A DNA stretch of 64,000 nucleotides from Mesorhizobium loti. Lineage in GTDB: Bacteria; Pseudomonadota; Alphaproteobacteria; Rhizobiales; Rhizobiaceae. Below the pieces are notes generated by a model. The model searched no databases. It was not told the origin of the DNA and worked only from the letters and a program-made list of their open reading frames with translations. The stretch is from contig NZ_QGGH01000008.1 in NCBI RefSeq assembly GCF_003148495.1, positions 124,001 through 188,000 of the forward strand. Reading direction: 5' to 3'. The translations under genes and the position numbers were made by a program. Positions within the stretch are counted from its first letter, which is position 1, and each line of letters begins with the position of its first letter. Shown one piece after another: positions 16,206-25,058 of this stretch.

Positions 16206-17972
16206 ATGACCAAGATACTGCCTCGCAAAGACGTCGTGATCGTCGGTCTCGGTTGGACGGGATCCATTCTTGCCCATGAATTGACCGATCAGGGCCTGGA
16301 CGTGCTGGCCATCGAGCGTGGTCCCTGGCGCGACACGGCAACCGATTTCAACATCGGTTATGCGCAGGATGAGTTGCGCTACAGCGTGCGGCGCGACCTC
16401 TTCCTGCAGCCGACCGTGGAAACCATGACGGTGCGCAACGACCCGTCGCAGACGGCGCTGCCGATGCGCGATTTCGGCTCCTTTCTACCCGGCAACGGCG
16501 TCGGCGGCGCGGGTGTTCACTGGAACGGCCACACTTGGCGGTTCTGGGATTCCGACTTTCAGATAAAGACCAATCTGACTAAGAAATACGGCGCGTCGAG
16601 AATCGCCGATCTCCAGGTCGAGGACTGGGGCGTGACCGGCACGGAGATGGAGCCCTATTACGACCGCTTCGAATATCTGGCGGGAATCTCGGGCAAGGCC
16701 GGCAACATCAAGGGTGAGTTGCAGGAAGGCGGCAATCCGTTCGAGGACCCGAGGTCACGGGATTATCCGAACCCGCCTATGCAGATGACCTACGCGCCGA
16801 CCCTGTTTGCCGAGGTCGGCCGGTCGATCGGACTGCACCCCTTCCCCACCCCATCCGCCAACATGTCACGCGCCTACGTCAACCCGCTCGGCATCGCCAT
16901 GGGTCAATGCACCTATTGCGGGTTCTGCGAACGGTTTGGCTGCGCCAACTATTCCAAGTCGAGCGCCCAGACCACCATCCTTCCCGTGCTGATGAAGAAG
17001 TCCAATTTCGAAGTCCGGACCGACAGCGAGGTGCTGCATGTCGATCTGGCCCCCGGAGGCAAGTCGGCGCGCGGCGTGACCTATGTCGACACATCGGGTC
17101 AGGAATACTTCCAACCCGCCGATCTCGTGCTCCTGTGCGCCTACGGCCTGCACAATGCCCGGCTGATGATGCTATCCGGCATCGGAAAGATCTACGACCC
17201 CACCAGCGGGGAAGGAACGGTCGGGCGCAACTACTGCTACCAGACCAATGCCGGCGTGCAGGTGTTCTTCGACGACAAGAACTTCAATCCGTTCATCGCT
17301 GCGGGCGCGCTCGGCCAGACGATCGACGACTACAATGGTGATGCTTTCGATCATGGCGCCCTGGATTTCGTCGGCGGCGCAGGCATCAACTGCATACCGA
17401 CCAACGGGCGTCCGATCGGAACCAGGCCGACCCTGCCCGGCACACCGAAATGGGGCAGCGCCTGGAAGAAGGCGACCGTCGAGGGCTACAAGAGCACGCT
17501 TGGCTACTCGTCCCAGGGAAGCAGCTACGCGACGCGCAACAATTACCTCGATCTCGACCCGACCTACAAAGATCGTTTCGGCCGGCCGCTGATGCGCATG
17601 ACGTTCGATTTTCCCGACAACGACATCCGGATGTCGAACTATCTATGCGACCGGATGGAGGAGATCGCCAAGGCGCTCGGTGGCAAGCAATACACCGTCA
17701 GCCGCCGCAAGAAGGGCTGGGACAGCGTCCCCTACCAGAGCACCCACAATACGGGCGGCGCCATCATGGGAACGGACCCCAGGAGAAGCGCGGTCAACAC
17801 GTTTCTGCAGAGCTGGGACGTCCCCAACGTCTTCGTCATCGGCGCTTCGGCCTTCCCGCAGAACGCCGGCAAGAACCCGACGGGAACAGTCGGCGCGCTC
17901 GCCTTCCGTGCCGCCGATGCCATTCGCAATCAATATCTGCGCAATCCGGGTGCACCCCTGGTGCAAGCATGA
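16206..17972 (+). CDS. GMC-family FAD dehydrogenase, large subunit (module B)
   Basis: A 588-residue GMC oxidoreductase with FAD-binding VIVGLGWTGSILAHEL at residues 11-26, a GNGVGGAGVHWNGHTWRFW segment, and the catalytic His region YQSTHNTGGAIMG near the C-terminus. Cys235, Cys238, Cys241 and Cys246 lie in QCTYCGFCERFGC, a cysteine cluster of the kind holding a 3Fe-4S centre in related FAD-glucose dehydrogenases. It should oxidise a polyol, aldose or aldonate and hand electrons to the tri-haem cytochrome encoded next. The substrate cannot be told from the sequence. The stop overlaps the cytochrome start (ATGA). Confidence 0.87.
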   Translation: MTKILPRKDVVIVGLGWTGSILAHELTDQGLDVLAIERGPWRDTATDFNIGYAQDELRYSVRRDLFLQPTVETMTVRNDPSQTALPMRDFGSFLPGNGVGGAGVHWNGHTWRFWDSDFQIKTNLTKKYGASRIADLQVEDWGVTGTEMEPYYDRFEYLAGISGKAGNIKGELQEGGNPFEDPRSRDYPNPPMQMTYAPTLFAEVGRSIGLHPFPTPSANMSRAYVNPLGIAMGQCTYCGFCERFGCANYSKSSAQTTILPVLMKKSNFEVRTDSEVLHVDLAPGGKSARGVTYVDTSGQEYFQPADLVLLCAYGLHNARLMMLSGIGKIYDPTSGEGTVGRNYCYQTNAGVQVFFDDKNFNPFIAAGALGQTIDDYNGDAFDHGALDFVGGAGINCIPTNGRPIGTRPTLPGTPKWGSAWKKATVEGYKSTLGYSSQGSSYATRNNYLDLDPTYKDRFGRPLMRMTFDFPDNDIRMSNYLCDRMEEIAKALGGKQYTVSRRKKGWDSVPYQSTHNTGGAIMGTDPRRSAVNTFLQSWDVPNVFVIGASAFPQNAGKNPTGTVGALAFRAADAIRNQYLRNPGAPLVQA

Positions 17973-19186
17973 AGAAGCTCGTTTTCACGCTCGTCATCGG
18001 CGCCTTGGCGCTCGCCATCGCTCCAGCATGGAGTGCCGACCAGGCGGACCAGATCATACGCGGACAGTATCAGGCCGTGCTCGGCGACTGCGCAGGCTGT
18101 CATACCCAGGCCGGAGGCAAACCGCTGGCCGGCGGCCTGCCACTCGAAACGCCGTTCGGCGCGCTTGTGCCACCCAACATAACCCCGGACGGCGAGACGG
18201 GCATCGGCAATTGGTCGGAAGCCGATTTCCGTAACATGATGAAGTCCGGCATCGGCCACAATGGCGTGCGGCTTTACCCCGCAATGCCTTACCCCGCCTA
18301 TACCAGGATGAACGATAGCGATATCGCCGACCTGTGGGCCTATCTGACATCTGTTGAACCGGTATCGAACAAGGTCGAGGCCAATCAGCTGCCGTTCCCG
18401 TTGAACATCCGGCTGGCGATGCTGGGCTGGAACGCACTCAACTTCACCGAAGCAAGCTTTCAGCCGGATTCCTCCAAATCGGCGGAGTGGAACCGCGGTG
18501 CCTATATCGTCCAGGGATCCGGACACTGCGGCACCTGTCACACGCCCAAATCCTTTCTTGGAGCGGACAAAGATAGCGAATTCCTGCAAGGCGCCTCCCT
18601 GCAAGGCTGGTTTGCCCCTGACATCACCAACAATGCGCAATCGGGCTTGGGCAAATGGTCGGAAGAGGACCTGGTCAAATACCTCAAGACCGGCGTCAAC
18701 GCGCATTCGATTGCCTCAGGTCCAATGGCGGAAGCCATCGAAAATTCCACGTCGAAAATGACCGATCCGGATCTGAAGGCGGTAGCCGTTTATCTCAAGA
18801 GCTTGGGCTCGGACGCCGGCAACACCCAACCGGCAAAGCCTGACGAGACACGGATGGCCACGGGCGAGGCAGTCTACCGTGACAATTGTTCGGCCTGTCA
18901 TGGTGGGGATGGCGCCGGGGCGGGCGTGCTTTTCCCTTCCCTTGCCGGCAACTCGATCGTCGCCCAGGGCAGTTCCGAAACGCTGGCCAGGCTCGTCCTC
19001 GCCGGCAGCCAGGCCGTGCATACGGCGGACGCGCCAACGACGCCTGCCATGCCCTCCCTGGCCTGGCGCCTGAAAGACCAGGAAATCGCCGACGTCTTGA
19101 CCTATGTGCGCGCCAGTTGGGGCAACGCGGCTGCGGCGGTCTCATCCGACGATGTGGCTGCCGTACGCAAGGGACTGACCCAGTAG
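17969..19186 (+). CDS. Tri-haem cytochrome c subunit of membrane-bound dehydrogenase (module B)
   Basis: A 405-residue protein with a signal peptide (MKKLVFTLVIGALALAIAPA, cleavage near WSA) and three CxxCH haem sites: Cys41-Cys44-His45, Cys190-Cys193-His194 and Cys307-Cys310-His311. This is the layout of the cytochrome subunit of gluconate 2-dehydrogenase, sorbitol and aldehyde dehydrogenases, which passes electrons from the FAD subunit to ubiquinone. No clear C-terminal membrane helix is seen, so attachment may be by an amphipathic segment. It is translationally coupled to the FAD subunit. Confidence 0.92.
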   Translation: MKKLVFTLVIGALALAIAPAWSADQADQIIRGQYQAVLGDCAGCHTQAGGKPLAGGLPLETPFGALVPPNITPDGETGIGNWSEADFRNMMKSGIGHNGVRLYPAMPYPAYTRMNDSDIADLWAYLTSVEPVSNKVEANQLPFPLNIRLAMLGWNALNFTEASFQPDSSKSAEWNRGAYIVQGSGHCGTCHTPKSFLGADKDSEFLQGASLQGWFAPDITNNAQSGLGKWSEEDLVKYLKTGVNAHSIASGPMAEAIENSTSKMTDPDLKAVAVYLKSLGSDAGNTQPAKPDETRMATGEAVYRDNCSACHGGDGAGAGVLFPSLAGNSIVAQGSSETLARLVLAGSQAVHTADAPTTPAMPSLAWRLKDQEIADVLTYVRASWGNAAAAVSSDDVAAVRKGLTQ

Positions 19187-19195
19187 ACCCGTATT

Positions 19196-19903
19196 CTAGC
19201 TCTCTGCTGCGACAGCGAGCGCCAGGCGGCTCATGTCGGTGAAAAGCGCCTGGCGTTCGGAATAACCGGTCAGTTCACCGGTCTCGATGTGGTCGACCAC
19301 GACGCACATCGACAGCGCACGAGCTCCGAAATGCGCGGCGATGCGATAGAGTGCGCTGGTTTCCATATCGACGACCAGGGCTCCGGCCGCCTGCGCATCG
19401 GCAAAACGGCCGCGTCCTTCAGGGTGATAGAAGATGTCGCTGCAAACCGTCAGGCCGGCACAATGGTCGATGCCAAGTTCGGCTGCCTTGGCCAGCGCAC
19501 AGGCGAGAAGTGCGGGATCCGGGCCGGCGGGTCCATAAAGGCCGAAAACCTGACCGCTCTGGGCGCTCTCCGCCTGTGCCGATTGCGAGATGACAAGGCT
19601 GCGCAGTTTTGCCTTGGCGGTCAGGCTGCCGCAGGTGCCGGTGCGGATCAACGTTCGCGCACCAAAATGCTCCAGCAATTCATGCGCATAGATCAGAAAC
19701 GATGAAACGCCGATGCCCGTCGCCTGAATGCTGACAGGTTTGCCGCCAAACAGCCCGGTAAAGCCAAGCGCGCCACGTCGGCGATTGATGCAGCGCGGCG
19801 CTTCCAGAAAGGTTTCCGCCATCCACTCAGCGCGCTGCGGATCACCCGGCAACAACACTGTGTCGGCGTAGTCGCACTTGTCCGCTTCGTTGTGTGGCGT
19901 CAC
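19196..19903 (-). CDS. deoD: Purine-nucleoside phosphorylase, DeoD type
   Basis: A 235-residue nucleoside phosphorylase opening TPHNEADKCDYADTVLLPGD, followed by IRTGTCGSL (phosphate/ribose site) and VVDMETSALYRIA, the purine-binding segment of the hexameric DeoD type. It splits purine nucleosides to base and ribose 1-phosphate. I place the start at GTG 19903: GGAGCAGCTG lies just before it and the length matches the family, whereas the longer open frame begins with TTG and has no ribosome site. Its stop is nine bases from the stop of the convergent cytochrome gene. Confidence 0.85.
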   Translation of the reverse strand: MTPHNEADKCDYADTVLLPGDPQRAEWMAETFLEAPRCINRRRGALGFTGLFGGKPVSIQATGIGVSSFLIYAHELLEHFGARTLIRTGTCGSLTAKAKLRSLVISQSAQAESAQSGQVFGLYGPAGPDPALLACALAKAAELGIDHCAGLTVCSDIFYHPEGRGRFADAQAAGALVVDMETSALYRIAAHFGARALSMCVVVDHIETGELTGYSERQALFTDMSRLALAVAAES

Positions 19904-19989
19904 CAGCTGCTCCCCCGAGCCCGCCTGCCGTTTCACCCGCAATCATGGCGTTGTAGCGGCGCAGCGCAAGGAAAGAACTGAAGGAGGTT

Positions 19990-22563
19990 CTAGGACTCCA
20001 GCACATCCTTGACGATCGTCGCCAGTTGCTTGAGCGAGAACGGCTTTGGCAGGAAGCCGAAATGCGCGTCGGCCGGCAGGTTTCTGGCGAATGCGTCCTC
20101 GGCATAGCCGGACACGAAGACGAACTTGATGTCCGGCTGGCGCTTGCGCAACTCACCAAGCAGCGTCGGTCCGTCCATTTCCGGCATCACCACGTCGGAA
20201 ACGACGATGTCGACCTTGCCGCCCAGCGCCTCGAACACTTCCAGCGCCTCCACGCCTGACGACGCCTCGTGCACGGTGTAGCCGCGCGAGGTCAGCGCCC
20301 GCATACCGCCCATGCGCACGGCATCCTCGTCTTCGACGAGCAGCACCGTGGCCGAGCCCGACAGATCCTTGGCCGCATCGGCGATCTTTGCCGGGGCCGC
20401 CGGCACATCGCCGGGCTCGCCTGCTTTTTTCGCTTCCGCAATATGACGCGGCAGGAAAATGCGGAAAGTCGAGCCTTTGCCGACTTCGGAATCGCAGAAG
20501 ATGAAGCCGCCGGTCTGCTTGATGATGCCGTAGACCATCGACAGGCCAAGGCCGGTGCCCTTGCCGACCTCCTTGGTGGTGAAGAAGGGTTCGAAAATCT
20601 TCTTCAGCACGTCGGGCGCGATACCGCTGCCGGTGTCCTCGACTTCGACCACGACATAGTCCGCCGGGGCGAGTTCGCGATAGGAAAAGGCCTTGCACTC
20701 CTCGGCGGTCACGTTGCGGGTGCGCACGGTGAGATCGCCACCCGCCGGCATTGCGTCGCGCGCGTTGACCGCAAGGTTGACCACCACCTGCTCGAACTGC
20801 CCGATATCGACCTTGACTGGCCACAGGTCGCGGCCATGGTCGACCTTGAGCTTGATGTCATTGCCGACCAGGCGGGCCAGAAGCATCCTCAGATCGGCGA
20901 GCACGTCGGTCAGGTTGAGCACTTCCGGCCGCAAAGTCTGCTTGCGCGAGAAGGCGAGCAGTTGCCGCACCAGCGAAGCCGCCCGGTTGGCATTCTGCTT
21001 GATGTTCATGATGTCGGGGAAGGACGGGTCCGACGGACGGTGGTTGGTCAACAAAAGGTCGGACGCCATGATGATGGCGGTCAGCACATTGTTGAAATCG
21101 TGCGCGATGCCGCCGGCAAGCTGGCCGACCGCCTGCATCTTCTGGCTTTGCGCCATCTGCCCTTCGAGCGCCTTCTGCTCCGTCGTCTCGACAGCGTAGA
21201 CGATGGCCGACTCCTCGGCGCCCTCGCCGCCGGTGCCGTCGGCGACCGCGTTGACGTAGAAACGGATGTGCCGCTCGTCGTTGCCGGGCAGAAGCGTGTC
21301 TATCGGCTCGATGTCGGCCTGCCGCTGCTGCGCTTTTTCAAAGGCAGCCGCAAAGGCCGGCCGGTCGCGTTCATGGATCACCGTGTCGAGCCGCACACGG
21401 CGATCGACGGCATCGCGATCGACGACGGATGAAAACAGCGACAGGAACGGCGCATTGGTGCGCAAGATGCGCCCGTTGTGGTCGACGCCGGCTATCGCCA
21501 TCGGTGTCGAGTTGAAGAAGCGGGTGAAGCGCACTTCCGAGGCCCGCAAATCGGCCGAGGAGTCCTCGCCTTGCGTGCGGTTGAGCACGATCGTGCGCGT
21601 CGGCCCATTGAGGCCTTCGCGGCTGGCCGAAACACGATGCATGAACCGCACCGGCAGCGCCTCGCCCGTCATCGTCGTCAAGTCGAGATCGATCACCGCG
21701 TTGCGTGTCGTGCCGGGGTCAGCCTTGACCGAGCGGACCAGCGCCATGCCGTCGCCGGCCACGATCTCTGCCAGGGAGACGGCACCGGGCGTGAAGCTGG
21801 TGAGGTCGATGCCCAGCCATTCGGCAAGCGTGGCGTTGATGTAGGTGACGCGGCCCTCCTGGTCGGCCGAAAAGAAGCCGGCCGGCGCGTGGTCGAGGTG
21901 ATCGATCGCCTTCTGCAAATCGAGGAAGAAACGCTCCTGCTCGGCCCGCTCCTGCGAGATGTCGGCTAGTTGCCAGGCCAGCATCGGCAGCCGCTGGCCC
22001 GGAACGCTGAAGGTGCGCGCCCGCGCCCTGTACCAGCGGGCGCCTGGCTCGGCGCCGGGCCGAATGGATTGCGCGAGCCGAAATTCACCGTCGCCCGGCT
22101 GGGCGTCGCGCAGGCCCGACGCCAGGCGATAGATCGTCACCGAGGCTTCAGGGACATCCGAGAGCAACCCCTCGACCGTCTTCAGGTCGGCCGCCGACGA
22201 CGCTCCGGTCATGTCGGCATAGGCGCGGTTGGCGTAAACGACACGGCCTTTGGTGTCGGTGACGAGAAGCCCCTGCGACATCGAATCGACGAAGGATTTC
22301 GACAGTTCGTCGCCCGTCGAACGTGGCGTGACCTGCACGAAGCCGATCGCTGTGGCAAACAGGAAGCCAACGCCGATCATCGCCAGCACGCCGAGCATGC
22401 CGAGTAGAAAAGGATCCCCGAGGCGCTCGCGGAACAGACCGAAAACGATCGCCGCCCCCGTCAGAACGACGATGAAAATGATAAGCCGGGTGACCGCGCC
22501 CGGTCGCGTATTCTGGTCGACGATCGGTACCGGATAGAAATCGCCGCGCGCTTCCTTGGCCAT
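19990..22563 (-). CDS. cckA: Cell-cycle hybrid histidine kinase CckA
   Basis: An 857-residue hybrid kinase: two membrane helices (about residues 25-75), three PAS-like regions (about 90-450), phospho-acceptor His488 in GGIAHDFNNVLTAI, a Bergerat ATPase domain with DTGSGIAPD and GTGLGLSMVYGI, and a C-terminal receiver with Asp790 in VVSDVVMPEMDGP. The size, domain order and the HDFNN motif match CckA, which phosphorylates CtrA and CpdR through ChpT to control the alphaproteobacterial cell cycle. No chpT lies beside it. It is divergent from the FliO-like gene, 223 bases between. Confidence 0.92.
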   Translation of the reverse strand: MAKEARGDFYPVPIVDQNTRPGAVTRLIIFIVVLTGAAIVFGLFRERLGDPFLLGMLGVLAMIGVGFLFATAIGFVQVTPRSTGDELSKSFVDSMSQGLLVTDTKGRVVYANRAYADMTGASSAADLKTVEGLLSDVPEASVTIYRLASGLRDAQPGDGEFRLAQSIRPGAEPGARWYRARARTFSVPGQRLPMLAWQLADISQERAEQERFFLDLQKAIDHLDHAPAGFFSADQEGRVTYINATLAEWLGIDLTSFTPGAVSLAEIVAGDGMALVRSVKADPGTTRNAVIDLDLTTMTGEALPVRFMHRVSASREGLNGPTRTIVLNRTQGEDSSADLRASEVRFTRFFNSTPMAIAGVDHNGRILRTNAPFLSLFSSVVDRDAVDRRVRLDTVIHERDRPAFAAAFEKAQQRQADIEPIDTLLPGNDERHIRFYVNAVADGTGGEGAEESAIVYAVETTEQKALEGQMAQSQKMQAVGQLAGGIAHDFNNVLTAIIMASDLLLTNHRPSDPSFPDIMNIKQNANRAASLVRQLLAFSRKQTLRPEVLNLTDVLADLRMLLARLVGNDIKLKVDHGRDLWPVKVDIGQFEQVVVNLAVNARDAMPAGGDLTVRTRNVTAEECKAFSYRELAPADYVVVEVEDTGSGIAPDVLKKIFEPFFTTKEVGKGTGLGLSMVYGIIKQTGGFIFCDSEVGKGSTFRIFLPRHIAEAKKAGEPGDVPAAPAKIADAAKDLSGSATVLLVEDEDAVRMGGMRALTSRGYTVHEASSGVEALEVFEALGGKVDIVVSDVVMPEMDGPTLLGELRKRQPDIKFVFVSGYAEDAFARNLPADAHFGFLPKPFSLKQLATIVKDVLES

Positions 22564-22786
22564 ATGCCCCCTGCTCGTGAATTCCGGTGTTCCGACACCC
22601 GCCCGTACCGGGTTGAATCACATTCTCCTAGTCCGGAAAAGGCCTGGGCGGCAAATGTCAGATAAAAATGATGGTCTTGCGGCCTTCGGAGTTTTCTAGC
22701 TGTTCACCAGCGTGAAAGGCAACTTGCGGTGGCCCGCCGCAACGGTCTAGTGTCGCATCACTTCCAAGGGCAATCAGGGGTAACCA

Positions 22787-23539
22787 ATGCAATGGCTGGA
22801 TAGCGTGGCGGGCCCTGGTTATGCCGCAGCACTGTTGTGGACGTTTGCAGCACTTGTCCTGCTGGTCATCGTTCTCGTCATCATCAAGCTGGTGCGCAAT
22901 CTGACGTTCGGAACCTTTGTTGCCGGCGGCCGCAACCGCAAGACGCGGCTGGCCGTCATGGATGCCACCGCCGTCGACAGCCATCGCCGGCTGGTGCTGG
23001 TGCGCCGCGATGACATCGAGCACCTGCTTTTGATCGGCGGCCCGACCGACGTCGTCGTCGAGCGCGATATCCGTCTTTCGGCACTACGCCGTCCGGCATT
23101 GACCGGAGACGGCGGCTTGCAGCCGGTCCCGGCCACTGCGGCCCCGGCAGCAGCAAGGCCGCGTCCGCCGCAACCCGCTCCGCCGCCTGCAAGACAGGCA
23201 CCCGCATCGCAGCCGGTGAACACCGCGCCACCCGCCCGCCCGCGCCAAATAGCGCCGGCACCTGCACCCGCGCCAAAGCCGGCGGTGCAAAGCTACCAGC
23301 CGACCAATATCACGCCGCTGCCCGCCTATGGCTCGGCCAATGCCAATGTCGTCCGGCACGCGCCACCGCCTCCACCTGTGCAGGACAGCATCGACGACAC
23401 GCTGATGAGGGAACTCGAAGTGTCGCTCGACCAGCCCCGTTCGGGCGGCCCGGTGGGCAAACCGGTGGCGAAGGCGCCGCAGTCGCTCGACGATGAAATG
23501 ACCAAACTTCTCGGCGAGCTCTCCAGCCAGAAGAGATGA
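22787..23539 (+). CDS. FliO-like flagellar biosynthesis protein
   Basis: A 250-residue protein with one N-terminal membrane helix (about residues 14-36), a short basic domain containing KTRLAVMDATAVDSHRRLVL and IEHLLLIGGPTDVVVERDI, as in FliO, and then a long Pro/Ala-rich disordered tail to about residue 190. In Hyphomicrobiales such proteins are annotated as FliO, a small component of the flagellar export gate, although no other flagellar gene is in the window, so the role is not proven. AGGGG precedes ATG 22787. The C-terminus has an acidic MTKLLGELSSQKR helix. Confidence 0.6.
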   Translation: MQWLDSVAGPGYAAALLWTFAALVLLVIVLVIIKLVRNLTFGTFVAGGRNRKTRLAVMDATAVDSHRRLVLVRRDDIEHLLLIGGPTDVVVERDIRLSALRRPALTGDGGLQPVPATAAPAAARPRPPQPAPPPARQAPASQPVNTAPPARPRQIAPAPAPAPKPAVQSYQPTNITPLPAYGSANANVVRHAPPPPPVQDSIDDTLMRELEVSLDQPRSGGPVGKPVAKAPQSLDDEMTKLLGELSSQKR

Positions 23540-23740
23540 GCGGCTGCTGAGTCGCTACTCCACGCGAAAATCGTAACCGGTTTGGCTGCCGAACCACCTC
23601 GGAAGGCCCATACGTCAAGGGCTTGTGGATTTCGTGCGCCTGAACGGTGGATGCCGCGCCAATAGAAATGGCCGGAAAACCGGCCATTTCAAAATCAACG
23701 TCGCTCATGACGGCTGGTCGTGCGCCGCCGGCCCTGGTCT

Positions 23741-24157
23741 TTAGTCGTCGCGGTAGACTTTTTCGCGGCGCTCATGCCGCTCCTGCGCCTCGATCGACAA
23801 CGTCGCGATCGGACGCGCATCGAGCCGCTTCAGCGCGATGGGCTCGCCGGTTTCCTCGCAATAGCCGTAGGTGCCTTCGTCGATGCGCTGCAGAGCGGAA
23901 TCGATCTTTGCAATGAGCTTTCGCTGACGATCGCGGGCCCTGAGTTCGATGGCGCGATCGGTTTCCGAAGAGGCGCGATCAGCCAGATCGGGGTGGTTGG
24001 CGTTTTCTTGCTGCAGGATTTCCAGTGTTTCGCGCGCTTCGCGCAGTATGTCATTCTTCCAGGTGACGAGCTTTGAGCGGAAGTAGGATTTCTGCCGCTC
24101 GTTCATGAACGGCTCGTCTTCGGAGGGTACGTAATCGGCGGTAACGATGTCGTTCAT
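23741..24157 (-). CDS. dksA: RNA polymerase-binding factor DksA, zinc-site variant
   Basis: A 138-residue DksA/TraR protein. The coiled-coil tip has the DxxDxA motif as Asp57-Leu-Ala-Asp60-Arg-Ala62, which enters the polymerase secondary channel. Of the four zinc cysteines of E. coli DksA only one remains: Cys100, then Thr103, Ser121 and Ala124. It is expected to act with ppGpp on rRNA and amino-acid promoters without needing zinc. ATG 24157 begins MNDIVTADYVPSEDEPFMNE; the frame is open further upstream but lacks a ribosome site. Convergent with the FliO-like gene after a gap of about 200 bases. Confidence 0.9.
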   Translation of the reverse strand: MNDIVTADYVPSEDEPFMNERQKSYFRSKLVTWKNDILREARETLEILQQENANHPDLADRASSETDRAIELRARDRQRKLIAKIDSALQRIDEGTYGYCEETGEPIALKRLDARPIATLSIEAQERHERREKVYRDD

Positions 24158-24491
24158 TCGACTCACCCAAACTGCCCCAAATTTCGCGCCTATATATTCG
24201 TCGCCCGACGCCTGCACAAGCGCAATCGGCCGCTGTCTCACGCAATTGTTAATGTGCACCGGCGCGCGCCTTTGCAGCAGCATACGGTCGCTTTGGTACC
24301 AAACTACGCTGCGACACTTTCGATCCGACGAAACATGCTTTCCGAAGATCGACCGTGATCTTCGGGCCGATGCACAGGCGCCTTTTGCGGCGCCGCAGCA
24401 TGGTGATTCGCTGTGTTCGAAGAACACGGGCCATTGTGCGCGACGCCGTTCTCGTGGCTAATCCTGGAAGGCTTCGGCATTCGGAGGTTGG

Positions 24492-24995
24492 GTGAGCAGG
24501 CTTTATCTGTTGCGACATGCCAAGGCTGGCTGGGCGCTGCCCGGCGTACGCGATTTCGATCGCCCGCTCGATGCATCCGGCCGCGCCGATGCCGAAAGGA
24601 TGGGCGCCGCCATGCGCTCCCGCTGCTATGTTCCGGACCTGACGCTGTGCTCCAATGCCAAACGCGCCAAGGAGACGCTGGAAGGCCTGGCCGGCCAGAC
24701 CGACACCGGTCGGGTCCTGTTCTTCGACACGCTCTACAGCGCGGACGCGGCCGGTTACCTCCACCTTATCAGGGACAATGGCGGGGCGGGTTCATTGCTG
24801 GTCATCGGCCACAACCCGATGACGGAAGATCTCGCTATGGCAGTTTTGGGCGACGGCGACGAGACGGCGCGGGCCACGCTCAACCACGGGTTCCCGACCT
24901 CGGGCCTGGCGGTCGTCCGCTTCGACGATGACCTCGCAAAAGCCGCCCAGGGCACCGGCTATCTCGAAGCGTTCCTGACGCCGACCGATCTCTGA
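24492..24995 (+). CDS. SixA-like histidine phosphatase
   Basis: A 167-residue histidine-phosphatase superfamily protein with the catalytic LRHAKAGW (His near residue 9) at the N-terminus, SNAKRAKETLEG, and the second catalytic His in LLVIGHNPMTEDLA. It resembles SixA, which removes phosphate from HPt domains; a link to the stand-alone HPt protein at 37108-37476 or to the CckA pathway is possible but speculative. It starts at GTG 24492 with GGAGG five bases upstream. Confidence 0.82.
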   Translation: MSRLYLLRHAKAGWALPGVRDFDRPLDASGRADAERMGAAMRSRCYVPDLTLCSNAKRAKETLEGLAGQTDTGRVLFFDTLYSADAAGYLHLIRDNGGAGSLLVIGHNPMTEDLAMAVLGDGDETARATLNHGFPTSGLAVVRFDDDLAKAAQGTGYLEAFLTPTDL

Positions 24996-25058
24996 AGCCA
25001 TTTCAAAGCCCTGATAGAGAGCCTATATCGGACGGACCGAAGTCCGAGAGAGCATATT

